A stretch of DNA of 64,000 bases, taken from contig NZ_JAPWKD010000034.1 in the NCBI RefSeq assembly GCF_028283705.1, positions 1 to 64,000 of the forward strand, read 5' to 3'. Below the pieces are notes generated by a model. The model did no database searches and was not told the origin of the DNA. It saw nothing but the letters and a program-made list of their open reading frames with translations. Positions 27,961 through 36,600 of the stretch are shown here, piece after piece (the stretch's first letter is position 1; each line of letters starts with the position of its first letter). This stretch comes from Pantoea sp. Lineage in GTDB: Bacteria; Pseudomonadota; Gammaproteobacteria; Enterobacterales; Enterobacteriaceae. Made by a program: the position numbers and the translations under genes.

Positions 27961-28695
27961 ATGAGTGAAATAATTTTTGGTATCCATGCCGTGCAGGCCC
28001 TGCTGGAACGCGATCCTCAGCGTTTTCAGGAAGTCTTTATTCTCAAAGGCCGTGATGATCGTCGCCTGCAACCGCTGATCGCCGCGCTGGAAGCTCAGGG
28101 TATTGTGATTCAGCTGGCCAATCGCCAGTGGCTGGATAGCCAGGTGGAAGGCGGTGTGCATCAGGGGATCGTGGCACGCGTGAAGCCAGGTAAAAATTAT
28201 CAGGAAGGCGATCTGCCGGATCTGCTGGAATCGCTGGATAACCCGTTCCTGTTGATCCTCGATGGCGTTACCGATCCACATAACCTCGGAGCCTGTCTGC
28301 GCAGCGCCGATGCGGCTGGCGTGCATGCGGTGATCGTACCGAAAGATCGTTCCGCACAGCTGAATGCCACAGCGAAAAAAGTGGCCAGTGGAGCAGCAGA
28401 AAACGTTCCGCTGATCCGCGTGACTAACCTGGCGCGCACCATGCGTTTGCTGCAGGAGTACAACATCTGGATCGTCGGTACGGCCGGTGAAGCCGATCAT
28501 ACGCTGTACCAGAGCAAGCTGCCGGGTTCACTGGCGCTGGTGATGGGTGCAGAGGGCGAAGGTATGCGCCGTCTGACGCGTGAGCATTGCGATGAGTTGA
28601 TCAGCATCCCGATGGCGGGCAGCGTATCTTCTCTGAACGTTTCCGTGGCGACCGGTATTTGTCTGTTCGAAGCAGTACGTCAGCGCCTGGCGTGA
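27961..28695 (+). CDS. rlmB: 23S rRNA (G2251-2'-O) methyltransferase RlmB
   Basis: 244 residues. A SPOUT methyltransferase modifying G2251 in the peptidyl-tRNA loop. N-terminal L30e-like substrate-binding domain (~1-75), then the trefoil-knot domain with DGVTDPHNLGACLRSADAAG, GAEGEGMRRL and PMAGSVSSLNVSVA. Start chosen at MSEIIFGIHAV as in E. coli, although the Shine-Dalgarno is poor; a TTG four codons earlier is also in frame. Last gene of nsrR-rnr-rlmB. Confidence 0.97.
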   Translation: MSEIIFGIHAVQALLERDPQRFQEVFILKGRDDRRLQPLIAALEAQGIVIQLANRQWLDSQVEGGVHQGIVARVKPGKNYQEGDLPDLLESLDNPFLLILDGVTDPHNLGACLRSADAAGVHAVIVPKDRSAQLNATAKKVASGAAENVPLIRVTNLARTMRLLQEYNIWIVGTAGEADHTLYQSKLPGSLALVMGAEGEGMRRLTREHCDELISIPMAGSVSSLNVSVATGICLFEAVRQRLA

Positions 28696-28740
28696 TCCCC
28701 TCCGCAAATTAGTTTTTGTACCAGGCATAACTGACTATCA

Positions 28741-28774
28741 CCCCCATACTTAGGCTGTGAGCCTAATGAGGGGG
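28741..28774 (+). promoter_or_regulatory. Hairpin covering the aidB ribosome binding site
   Basis: CCCCC (28741-28745) and TTAGGC (28750-28755) pair with GCCTAA (28761-28766) and GGGGG (28770-28774). The loop is TGTGA and a small internal bulge separates the stems. The 3' arm is the AGGGGG Shine-Dalgarno of aidB, 5 bases from its ATG. It could be an mRNA structure limiting aidB translation or, as DNA, a palindromic operator. Confidence 0.5.
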
Positions 28775-28779
28775 ACGTT

Positions 28780-30408
28780 ATGACCTGGACAACCCACAGC
28801 GTTTTCAATCAGCCTCAGCCGCTCAGCAACAGCAACCTGTTTACCCGCGATCTTCCCTTATGCGAAGCCGTCGCGCGGGAAGGTGCCAGCTGGGATCGTG
28901 AATGGCTGGCTTCGGTCGGGCTGCAACTCGGCAGTGCTGAATCTCTCGAACTGGGACGACTGGCCAATGCCCAGCCGCCGGAGCTGCTGCGCTATGACGC
29001 GCGCGGTGAACGGCTGGATGAGGTACGCTTTCATCCCGCGTGGCATCTGCTGATGCAGGGCTTATGCGCCAGCCGCCTGCACAATCTCAGCTGGCAACCC
29101 GATGTTCAGCCCAACGCGATGGTGGCTCGTGCGGCGCGCTTTATCCTGCACGCGCAGGTGGAGGCTGGGTCGCTTTGCCCGGTTACCATGACCCACGCCG
29201 CCATTCCGCTGCTACAAAATCACCTGCCAGAACCCTGGCTCGACTGGCACGATGCGTTGCTGAGCGATCGCTACGATGCCCATCATCAACCCGGTAATAA
29301 GAAACGGGGTTTGCTGATTGGTATGGGGATGACCGAAAAACAGGGCGGCACTGATGTGCTGAGCAACAGTACGCGCGCGGAACCCTTGGGTGGACGCGGC
29401 CCCGGTGAGGCTTATCGCATTATCGGCCATAAATGGTTTTTCTCGGTGCCACAAAGCGACGCGCATCTGATACTGGCGCAAACCTCGGGTGGCCTGAGCT
29501 GTTTTTTCCTGCCGCGCCTGCTACCGGATGGTGCACGCAATGCTATCCGGCTTGAACGCCTCAAAGACAAGCTTGGCAATCGCTCCAATGCCAGCTGTGA
29601 AGTAGAGTTTCAGGATGCGATCGGCTGGCTGTTGGGAGAAGAGGGCGAAGGCGTGCGGCTGATCCTGAAAATGGGCGGTATGACGCGTTTCGATTGCGCA
29701 CTCGGTAGCCACGGGCTGATGCGGCGTGCATTCTCCATTGCCCTGCACCACACCCAGCAGCGTCAGGTGATGGGCAAAAACCTCAGCGACCAGCCGCTGA
29801 TGCGGGCGGTGCTGGCCCGGCAAGCGCTACAGCTGGAGGGGCAAACCGCGTTGCTGCTGCGTCTGGCGCGCGCCTGGTCAACCCCCGCCAGCGAGCATGA
29901 ACGCCTCTATGCCCGTCTCTTCACCCCGGCTGCCAAATATGTGACTTGCCAGGCGGGGATTCCCTTTGTCGCCGAAGCGATGGAGGTGCTGGGCGGCATC
30001 GGTTATTGCGAAGAAAGCGAGTTGCCACGGCTGTACCGTGAGATGCCAGTCAACAGCATCTGGGAAGGTTCTGGCAATGTCATGTGTCTGGATGTGTTGC
30101 GGGTACTTAACCGCCAATCGGATACGCTGACGATGCTGAGTGATGAACTGGACGCGGTGAAAGGGTGCAATCGTCATTTCGACCGCCGCTGGCGGCAGCT
30201 ACGCCTGCGTCTCGGTAACGTACAGGAGGCGCAGGCGCGTGCCGTAACTGAGGATCTGTTGCAGCTGGCAACGGCGGCGATCCTGCTGAAAGTGGCGGAG
30301 CCACCGCTGGCCGATGGCTGGTGTCAGCAGTTCCTGGATACGCGCGGCAAACCGCTGTTGAGCCACGACCTTAGCTCACGCCTACTGCTGCGGGCTATTG
30401 CCAGTTGA
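28780..30408 (+). CDS. aidB: Acyl-CoA dehydrogenase-like protein AidB
   Basis: 542 residues. An acyl-CoA dehydrogenase-family flavoprotein of the adaptive response to alkylation, able to bind FAD and DNA in E. coli. Visible signatures: an N-terminal extension, GMGMTEKQGGTDVLSN, HKWFFSVPQSDAHLI, GGIGYCEESELPRLYREMPVNSIWEGSGNV, and a C-terminal helical DNA-binding region with HFDRRWRQLRLRL. It is cytoplasmic and a single gene. Its 3' end overlaps the convergent bsmA by 27 bases. Confidence 0.95.
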   Translation: MTWTTHSVFNQPQPLSNSNLFTRDLPLCEAVAREGASWDREWLASVGLQLGSAESLELGRLANAQPPELLRYDARGERLDEVRFHPAWHLLMQGLCASRLHNLSWQPDVQPNAMVARAARFILHAQVEAGSLCPVTMTHAAIPLLQNHLPEPWLDWHDALLSDRYDAHHQPGNKKRGLLIGMGMTEKQGGTDVLSNSTRAEPLGGRGPGEAYRIIGHKWFFSVPQSDAHLILAQTSGGLSCFFLPRLLPDGARNAIRLERLKDKLGNRSNASCEVEFQDAIGWLLGEEGEGVRLILKMGGMTRFDCALGSHGLMRRAFSIALHHTQQRQVMGKNLSDQPLMRAVLARQALQLEGQTALLLRLARAWSTPASEHERLYARLFTPAAKYVTCQAGIPFVAEAMEVLGGIGYCEESELPRLYREMPVNSIWEGSGNVMCLDVLRVLNRQSDTLTMLSDELDAVKGCNRHFDRRWRQLRLRLGNVQEAQARAVTEDLLQLATAAILLKVAEPPLADGWCQQFLDTRGKPLLSHDLSSRLLLRAIAS

Positions 30409-30708
30409 GGGCGCATAGAGAACAGCGGTGGAGTACCAGAAACCGGGCATCACCGTCTCATCTATTAATAAAATCTGATACCAGGTGGCACCTAACTGAT
30501 TAGCCCGCGCGGCAATAGCGCGTTGGGCATCATCCGGTGAACCCCGTACCTGGACGCTGATGGTACCCAGTTTGCGCAAGCCGTAGCTCTGCGCCCGGTT
30601 AATCTCCTGGGCATGCGCCGTGGGCGGTGGTGGTGCTTTGGGCGTCGGCGTAAGCGCCGAGCAGCCGCTTAACAGCAGGCTCAGCGCCAGAAATAACGAA
30701 ACACGCAT
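30382..30708 (-). CDS. bsmA: Biofilm/peroxide-resistance lipoprotein BsmA
   Basis: 108 residues. A DUF1471-family lipoprotein: signal peptide with lipobox LLSGC (C about residue 15), a Pro-rich stretch, then the YdgH/BhsA-type domain (GTISVQVRGSPDDAQRAIAA, GATWYQILLIDE). In E. coli BsmA (YjfO) influences biofilm maturation and stress tolerance and also lies beside aidB. Start at MRVSLFLAL gives the family length; ten upstream codons are open but lack signal-peptide character. Confidence 0.88.
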   Translation of the reverse strand: MRVSLFLALSLLLSGCSALTPTPKAPPPPTAHAQEINRAQSYGLRKLGTISVQVRGSPDDAQRAIAARANQLGATWYQILLIDETVMPGFWYSTAVLYAPSTGNSPQQ

Positions 30709-30763
30709 GGCAACTCCGGTTCGGGGAAGATGGCTCAAGTGTATGCCATCTTCCCCTGTGCTA

Positions 30764-32695
30764 TCAGGACTTCAGATGAAAAATACTCACCAGCTCGGTC
30801 AGATGATGCCCCTGCTGACTCAGACTCTGGGCTGAAGCCTCAGATTCGGTGACTAAATCACTGCTCTGATGGGTTGCCTGGCTGATGTGGTTCATCGCCA
30901 GGTTCACCTGACCAATACCTGACGCCTGCTCCTGCGCGGCGATATTGATTTCGCCCATCAGGGTTTTCACCTGCGCGATATGCTCAACAATGTGATTCAT
31001 GGCATCGCGTGTCTGCTCAGACAGGCTATGACCCTCCGCGACTTTGCTGATGGAGCTGGCGATCAGTCCATCGATCTCTTTTGCTGCCTGGGCACTGCGC
31101 TGCGCCAGTGCGCGAACTTCCGCTGCCACCACCGCGAAACCTTTACCGTGCTCGCCCGCGCGTGCCGCTTCCACCGCGGCATTCAGTGCGAGGATATTGG
31201 TCTGGAAAGCAATGGATTCAATCACATGGGTGATGTCGGCAATGCTCTGCGAGGCGACGCGAATGTCTGCCATGGTGCTGACCGAACGCGATACGGTCTC
31301 GCCACTGCGGGCAACGGTTTGATCAGCCTCACTCACCCGCGCCAGTGCCTGGCGTACATTAGCGGCAGTTTGCGCCACGGTGGCACCAAACTGCTCCATG
31401 CTGGCCGAGGTTTGTTCCACGCTGCTGGCCTGACGACCAATCTGCGCGCTGATATTCTGGCTGCTGGCGGCGATGCTGTCAGTGCCCGCGCTGATTTGTT
31501 GTGCCGTCCGGCGTACCTGGCCGACGATCTGCTCCAGGCCGTCGCCAATACCGTTGATCGCCCCCACCAGTTGGCCGATTTCATCATGACGCGTGGAGTC
31601 GAGGTGCGCCTGCAAATTACCCGCCGCATACTCTTTGGCAAGATGAATCACCTGATGCAACGGACGGGTAATGGCACGGCGGCTGTACCACATAAATCCG
31701 CAGGCAAAGAGGATAACCAGCGCCAGACCGATGGCGACAAACAGGTCACGGCTGTGGGTAATCGGGGCCAGCAGGCTGGCACGGCTGACTTCCCCGGCGA
31801 TAATCCAGTTCCATCCCGGCAGCTGTTGCCAGGCCAGCAGTTTGGTTTCGCCATCCAGCTGCATGGTGAGTAAACCTTTCGGCTGGCTCAGTAGCTGTTG
31901 CTGTGTCCTGACATCCCACAGCGGCAATTTACCTTCGCGCTGGCTGGCAAACAAAAATTGCCCTTGGGTGGTGCCGGGCGCGCCATTCAGCACAAAGAAA
32001 TGCCCACTGTCGCCGAGATGGCGCGCCAGCACTTTGTCGCGCATCAGCGCGTATTGTTGATCGATTTGCACTCCGACAAACAGAATGCCGATGACTGCGC
32101 CGCTCTCATCCATTACCGGCTGATACTGCGTGATATAACGATGACCAAACAGGGTTGCCAGACCACGGTAAGCTTCGCCCTGATTCACGCTGCGCCAGGC
32201 CGCGCTGCTGCGGTCCAGTCTGGTGCCGATCGCACGCTGGCCGTCTTCTTTCTTCAGCGAGGTGGCGATGCGCACATAATCGTCGCCGTCACGTACGAAA
32301 ATGGTGGAGACTGCACCGGTACGATCGAGGAAATCATCCACGGCAATCTGGTCAAGGTTGAGGGTTTTCAGCCCGGCACGCAGGGTGGGTGTGCTGATAT
32401 CCCCCACCTGGATGCGGGTGCCTTCATCACGACTGAAGCGTTTGGGGAGAAAACTCTGAAACAGCCGGGTGTAATTCGCCACTTCGGCAGACAAGGTGGT
32501 ATTAAACATGCTGGCCATCTCACTGATGCCCTGCACCTGATTTTGCATATCGTCCGTCGCCAGATTTTCCAGCTGACGGGAGGCGTTGTGGCTCAGGGTA
32601 AGAGTGAGGGTCAGCAGCACTACGGCTACGCTTAAAGACGTCAGTACAGACAGCTTAATTCCGAGACCCATGGCGCTGAGAGAGAGACGCTTCAT
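30764..32695 (-). CDS. Methyl-accepting chemotaxis protein with Cache sensor
   Basis: 643 residues. A chemoreceptor: first membrane helix (~11-32), periplasmic single Cache-type sensor (~40-315, with FVRDGDDYVRIATSLKKEDG and GHRYITQYQPVMDESG), second helix (~320-345), HAMP, then the methyl-accepting signalling domain with the conserved tip EQTSASMEQFGATV and ESIAFQTNILALNAAVEAAR. It ends HLTELVSIFHLKS, so the C-terminal NWETF pentapeptide that tethers CheR is absent. The ligand is unknown. Start at MKRLSLSAMG; a FliA-like promoter lies upstream. E. coli has no receptor at this place. Confidence 0.93.
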   Translation of the reverse strand: MKRLSLSAMGLGIKLSVLTSLSVAVVLLTLTLTLSHNASRQLENLATDDMQNQVQGISEMASMFNTTLSAEVANYTRLFQSFLPKRFSRDEGTRIQVGDISTPTLRAGLKTLNLDQIAVDDFLDRTGAVSTIFVRDGDDYVRIATSLKKEDGQRAIGTRLDRSSAAWRSVNQGEAYRGLATLFGHRYITQYQPVMDESGAVIGILFVGVQIDQQYALMRDKVLARHLGDSGHFFVLNGAPGTTQGQFLFASQREGKLPLWDVRTQQQLLSQPKGLLTMQLDGETKLLAWQQLPGWNWIIAGEVSRASLLAPITHSRDLFVAIGLALVILFACGFMWYSRRAITRPLHQVIHLAKEYAAGNLQAHLDSTRHDEIGQLVGAINGIGDGLEQIVGQVRRTAQQISAGTDSIAASSQNISAQIGRQASSVEQTSASMEQFGATVAQTAANVRQALARVSEADQTVARSGETVSRSVSTMADIRVASQSIADITHVIESIAFQTNILALNAAVEAARAGEHGKGFAVVAAEVRALAQRSAQAAKEIDGLIASSISKVAEGHSLSEQTRDAMNHIVEHIAQVKTLMGEINIAAQEQASGIGQVNLAMNHISQATHQSSDLVTESEASAQSLSQQGHHLTELVSIFHLKS

Positions 32696-32732
32696 AAAGT
32701 ACCTATGTTGATATGGATGAGGAGATACAAGA

Positions 32733-32759
32733 TCAACGGCAAATCGGGGAAAAGGTTTA
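32733..32759 (-). promoter_or_regulatory. FliA (sigma-28)-like promoter of the Cache chemoreceptor
   Basis: Reading the minus strand: TAAACCTT, 11 bases, GCCGTTGA. Against the consensus TAAAGTTT-N11-GCCGATAA this is 12 of 16, with the TAAA and GCCG cores and the spacing exact. It lies about 40 bases before the receptor start. Confidence 0.55.
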
Positions 32760-32826
32760 GGGTGGAAATTATTCACGCGAAATTGTGAAGTAACTCGCGT
32801 TTCAGGTCTCAGGGTTTACACTGTGA

Positions 32827-32845
32827 GCAGGTGATAATCATTCTC
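32827..32845 (+). promoter_or_regulatory. Possible Fur box before yjfP
   Basis: GATAATCATTCTC (32833-32845) matches 12 of the last 13 positions of the Fur consensus GATAATGATAATCATTATC; the first six positions fit poorly. It lies just after TTTACACTG (possible -10) and overlaps the region before the ribosome binding site, a position suited to repression. Confidence 0.35.
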
Positions 32846-32857
32846 AACGGAGGCGAC

Positions 32858-33607
32858 ATGATTGAACTGGCAACCGAAACACTGGCAGGGATTCAGTGTA
32901 TCCATGCGGCACCATCCGGACAGCGCCTGGCGCGTTTACCGACCGTGCTGTTTTATCATGGCTTCACCTCGTCAAAAGAGGTGTACAGCTACTTTGCGGT
33001 TGCTCTCGCTCAGGCGGGTTTTCGCGTGGTGATGCCGGATGCGGATATGCATGGTGCCCGCTATAACGGTGATACGGAAACCCGTATGACGCATTTCTGG
33101 GAGATCCTCCGAAAAAATATCGACGAAGTACCGCTACTGGAAGCCGCGCTGCGCGCCAATGACTGGATTGCCGATGATCGCTTTGCCGTGGCGGGTGCTT
33201 CAATGGGCGGGATGACAGCACTCGGGGCAATGGCGCGTTATCCGCAGATTCACAGCGTCGCCTGCATGATGGGGTCGGGCTATTTTATGCAACTGAGTCA
33301 CACGCTGTTCCCGCCGCTGGTGGCGCGCACGCCGCAGCAGAAAGAAGCTTTTGCCGCCCGGCTGGCACCGTTAGCCAGTTACGATCCCAGCCAGCAACTG
33401 GATAAACTGGCGAACCGTCCGCTGCTGCTGTGGCACGGGGAAGCCGATGAGGTGGTGCCGTTCGCGGAAACGGTGCGGCTGGAGAAAGCGCTGCGTGAAG
33501 CGCAGCTGGATGGGCGTGTCACTTATCTGTCGGAAAAGCAGATCGGCCACAAAATCACGCCTTCAGCGCTGGGCGCGCTGGTGAGTTTTTTCAAACATCA
33601 CCTGTGA
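32858..33607 (+). CDS. yjfP: Carboxylesterase YjfP
   Basis: 249 residues. An alpha/beta-hydrolase with short-acyl esterase activity in E. coli. Oxyanion motif FYHGFTSSKEVYSYFAVAL, nucleophile elbow GASMGG, acid residue in HGEADEVVP and the catalytic His in IGHKITPSALG. The start has CGGAGG upstream. In E. coli the ula genes follow; here a terminator and a small secreted protein gene come instead. Confidence 0.93.
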   Translation: MIELATETLAGIQCIHAAPSGQRLARLPTVLFYHGFTSSKEVYSYFAVALAQAGFRVVMPDADMHGARYNGDTETRMTHFWEILRKNIDEVPLLEAALRANDWIADDRFAVAGASMGGMTALGAMARYPQIHSVACMMGSGYFMQLSHTLFPPLVARTPQQKEAFAARLAPLASYDPSQQLDKLANRPLLLWHGEADEVVPFAETVRLEKALREAQLDGRVTYLSEKQIGHKITPSALGALVSFFKHHL

Positions 33608-33611
33608 AAAT

Positions 33612-33641
33612 AATTCGGGCTGGCAAAAAACTGCCAGCCCG
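33612..33641. terminator. Bidirectional terminator between yjfP and small secreted gene
   Basis: Perfect 10-bp arms CGGGCTGGCA/TGCCAGCCCG, loop AAAAAC, between two convergent genes. The plus side lacks a T-run; on the minus side AATTATTTT follows. Confidence 0.7.
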
Positions 33642-33656
33642 TTACGACATACCGGA

Positions 33657-33866
33657 CTACAGCTGTGACGACAACCGTTCAGCCGCGCTACTGTTGGCCC
33701 CGGTGTGGTTATTATCACTTGGGGCGCCCAGTCGGTTGACGTAGACATAGCCTGATGCCGCTTTGCTGCTGTTACTTCTCATCTGTTGCGCATAGTCAGT
33801 TGAGCTGGCAAAAGCGGGTGTAGACAGGAAGAGACCCAGTAAAGTGGCGATGACGATACTTCTCAT
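33657..33866 (-). CDS. Small secreted protein, function unknown
   Basis: 69 residues. A clear signal peptide (MRSIVIATLLGLFLSTPAFA, cleavage after about residue 20) is followed by a ~49-residue hydrophilic mature part rich in S, N and A (DYAQQMRSNSSKAASGYVYVN...GAPSDNNHTGANSSAAERL). GAGGAGTCG precedes the ATG. I do not recognise the family. It occupies the place between yjfP and rpsF where E. coli has the ula operon and yjfY; the sequence does not look like YjfY. Confidence 0.7.
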   Translation of the reverse strand: MRSIVIATLLGLFLSTPAFASSTDYAQQMRSNSSKAASGYVYVNRLGAPSDNNHTGANSSAAERLSSQL

Positions 33867-34090
33867 AATCGACTCCTCACTACAGGGAATTCACTCTCAG
33901 ACGCCGACGACAAGCTAAACCGTTGCGTCTATAAATAGTTTAGTTCTTCACCACATTGCTGCCAGCCGGTCCTGTTGAACACCTTGTTCAGCTATTTTGA
34001 TGAAATGCCGCTTAACCTCCTGAATTTTCACCCTTAGCACAAAAGGTGCCATCATCTGGCACGTTGCACGCCATTTGATGAATTGTGCGC
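33867..34090. other. Intergenic region upstream of the rpsF promoter
   Basis: There is no gene. It contains the promoter side of the small secreted gene and a small hairpin GTGCCA/TGGCAC at 34046-34062. The core promoter of rpsF lies next to it. Confidence 0.55.
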
Positions 34091-34119
34091 TTGAGTTTAG
34101 CGGACAACGTCAGTATGAT
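34091..34119 (+). promoter_or_regulatory. Promoter of the rpsF-priB-rpsR-rplI operon
   Basis: TTGAGT, a 17-bp spacer and TATGAT, near-consensus sigma-70 elements, followed by ACGCG. The start would be near 34126, giving a ~130-base leader. Confidence 0.75.
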
Positions 34120-34189
34120 TACGCGTCAATTTTTCAGCTGCATTCAGAGGTGTGTTTCATTTATTGGATGATTCACAACCTATAACGTT

Positions 34190-34254
34190 CCTTGCTTCCG
34201 TGGGCCGCAGCTGACCCTGACAGGAGGCTGAATAATCCGTAAGGAGCAATTTCG
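34190..34254 (+). promoter_or_regulatory. S6:S18 autoregulatory mRNA leader
   Basis: The segment from CCTTGCTTCCGTGGGCC to AATAATCCGTAAGGAGC resembles the known enterobacterial rpsF leader bound by the S6:S18 complex. TTGCTTCCG near 34192 can pair with CCGTAAGGAGCAA (34237-34249), which includes the rpsF Shine-Dalgarno, so binding can block translation. Assignment rests on recalled similarity plus this pairing. Confidence 0.6.
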
Positions 34255-34650
34255 ATGCGTCATTACGAAATCGTATTTATGGTCCATCCTGACCAGAGCG
34301 AACAGGTTCCGGGCATGATCGAGCGTTACACTGGTGCTATCACTGGTGCACAGGGCACGATCCACCGTCTGGAAGACTGGGGCCGCCGTCAGCTGGCTTA
34401 CCCGATCAACAAACTGCACAAAGCACACTATGTTCTGTTGAACGTAGAAGCGCCGCAGGAAGTGATTGACGAGCTGGAAACTAACTTCCGCTTCAACGAC
34501 GCCGTTATCCGCAGCATGGTTATGCGCGTTAAGCACGCGGTAACTGAAGCATCTCCGATGGTTAAAGCGAAAGACGAGCGTCGTGAGCGCCGTGAAGACT
34601 TCGCTAACGAAGCGGCAGATGACTCAGATGCTGGGGATTCTGAAGAGTAA
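34255..34650 (+). CDS. rpsF: 30S ribosomal protein S6
   Basis: 131 residues. Binds 16S rRNA with S18. The sequence MRHYEIVFMVHPDQSEQVPGM through KAHYVLLNVEAPQ is the S6 fold; the acidic tail ends ADDSDAGDSEE, where E. coli S6 is extended with glutamates by RimK, so the terminal EE is a plausible acceptor. First gene of a four-gene operon. Confidence 0.98.
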   Translation: MRHYEIVFMVHPDQSEQVPGMIERYTGAITGAQGTIHRLEDWGRRQLAYPINKLHKAHYVLLNVEAPQEVIDELETNFRFNDAVIRSMVMRVKHAVTEASPMVKAKDERRERREDFANEAADDSDAGDSEE

Positions 34651-34656
34651 TCCATA

Positions 34657-35206
<550 letters not shown>

Positions 35207-35245
35207 TCGGTTGCTGTCTAATAACGACTTTAAGAGGATAAGGTA

Positions 35246-35695
35246 ATGCAAGTTATTCTGCTTGATAAAGTAGCAAACCTGGGCAGCCTGGGTGATCAGG
35301 TTAACGTTAAAGCGGGTTACGCTCGTAACTTCCTGGTTCCGCAGGGTAAAGCTGTTCCTGCTACCAAGAAAAACGTTGAATATTTCGAAGCGCGCCGCGC
35401 TGAACTGGAAGCCAAACTGGCTGACGTTCTGGCAGCTGCTAACGCACGTGCTGAGAAAATCAACGGTCTGGGCAGCGTCACCATCGCGTCTAAATCAGGC
35501 GACGAAGGTAAACTGTTCGGTTCCATCGGTACTCGCGACATCGCTGACGCTGTAACTGCAGCTGGCGTTGAAGTGGCTAAGAGCGAAGTTCGTCTGCCGA
35601 ACGGCGTTCTGCGCACTATCGGTGAGCACGAAGTTGACTTCCAGGTTCACAGCGAAGTATTCGCGAAACTGGTTGTGAATGTAGTTGCTGAGTAA
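35246..35695 (+). CDS. rplI: 50S ribosomal protein L9
   Basis: 149 residues. N-terminal RNA-binding domain (MQVILLDKVANLGSLGDQVNVK...GYARNFLVP), a long connecting helix (~41-74) and a C-terminal domain. AGAGGATAAG precedes the ATG. Last gene of the operon; a strong terminator follows. Confidence 0.98.
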   Translation: MQVILLDKVANLGSLGDQVNVKAGYARNFLVPQGKAVPATKKNVEYFEARRAELEAKLADVLAAANARAEKINGLGSVTIASKSGDEGKLFGSIGTRDIADAVTAAGVEVAKSEVRLPNGVLRTIGEHEVDFQVHSEVFAKLVVNVVAE

Positions 35696-35712
35696 TTTTA
35701 CTCGGTAATGCG

Positions 35713-35740
35713 AAAAAGCCGGCCTTGTGCCGGCTTTTTT
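35713..35740. terminator. Bidirectional terminator between rplI and ytfB
   Basis: AAAAAGCCGGC / GCCGGCTTTTTT with loop CTTGT: A-tract before and T-tract after, so it works in both directions for the convergent genes. Confidence 0.95.
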
Positions 35741-35741
35741 G

Positions 35742-36383
35742 TTATTGCGCGCGGATAAAGCTGCCGTCAGGCTGACGGGTAAACAGCACCGGGCCGTTGC
35801 CGCTATCCACTGTCAATCCCGTCACCACACCCTGCGCATTCTGGCGAATTTTCACCTGCTGACCCGTCTGCAGGGCGCTGAGCGGCTGATCGTTACCTTC
35901 CACCCGCGCCATGGCAAACACATCACTCACCGGTAAATTGTTATCACGGAACAGCTGCGCCAGCGTCTGGCCTGAAGCCACGGTATAACTGCGCCATTCC
36001 CCCTGAGAATCGGGTTTTGGCGTGCTGTTGTTGTCATAGATTTCTGCCTGCATTGGCACTTGTTTGGCTGCATTATCGCTGACCGGGCGCTCCACCGGAT
36101 ACTGAGGGGTACTGGACGGCCACAGGAACGCCAGCAGGATAATCACCAGCGCAATCACGATACCGCGACGATGCAGGGCGGGTAGCGGATCCATCCAGCG
36201 TACGTTATCCAGCAGATGCCAGATACGGCCCAGACTGCCGGGAAGTCGGGAAGGGGTAGCAGAAGCCATTCGTGGTTCCTCCTCACTGGTAACCGGGCGT
36301 TTGCCTTGCGGCAGCAAGTTCCGCAACCAGGGTAAAGTACGCGGGGTGCGCGTCCTGCGACGTCGTGGGGCGATCTGGCCCAT
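35742..36383 (-). CDS. ytfB: Cell division protein YtfB (OapA family)
   Basis: 213 residues. A membrane-anchored protein implicated in cell division and peptidoglycan/glycan binding. A basic cytoplasmic N-terminus (MGQIAPRRRRTRTPRTLP) precedes LLDNVRWMDPLPALHRRGI and the membrane helix (~74-91); a Pro/Gln linker then leads to a C-terminal LysM-like OapA domain (~130-213, YTVASGQTLAQLFRDNNLPVSD...FTRQPDGSF). The cytoplasmic part is ~40 residues longer than in E. coli, whose protein has a longer linker instead. GAGAG lies before the ATG. Confidence 0.93.
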   Translation of the reverse strand: MGQIAPRRRRTRTPRTLPWLRNLLPQGKRPVTSEEEPRMASATPSRLPGSLGRIWHLLDNVRWMDPLPALHRRGIVIALVIILLAFLWPSSTPQYPVERPVSDNAAKQVPMQAEIYDNNSTPKPDSQGEWRSYTVASGQTLAQLFRDNNLPVSDVFAMARVEGNDQPLSALQTGQQVKIRQNAQGVVTGLTVDSGNGPVLFTRQPDGSFIRAQ

Positions 36384-36600
36384 GTATTCTCTCTTATCTC
36401 GACGGTGGAAAGGTTTATCCTTCCCTTAAATGTAGTATGGGTAATACCGGCGCGAAGTGCCTGCCAGCATTGAAAATTCTGACCCATATATTGTTTCTCT
36501 TTCCCTGAGAAATGTCATCTGCGATGCGCGAGATTTTACGCCAGCGGCCTGCGCTGTTATGCTGCCGTTTCAATTTTTTCTCCGGGATTAAGGAATCAAG

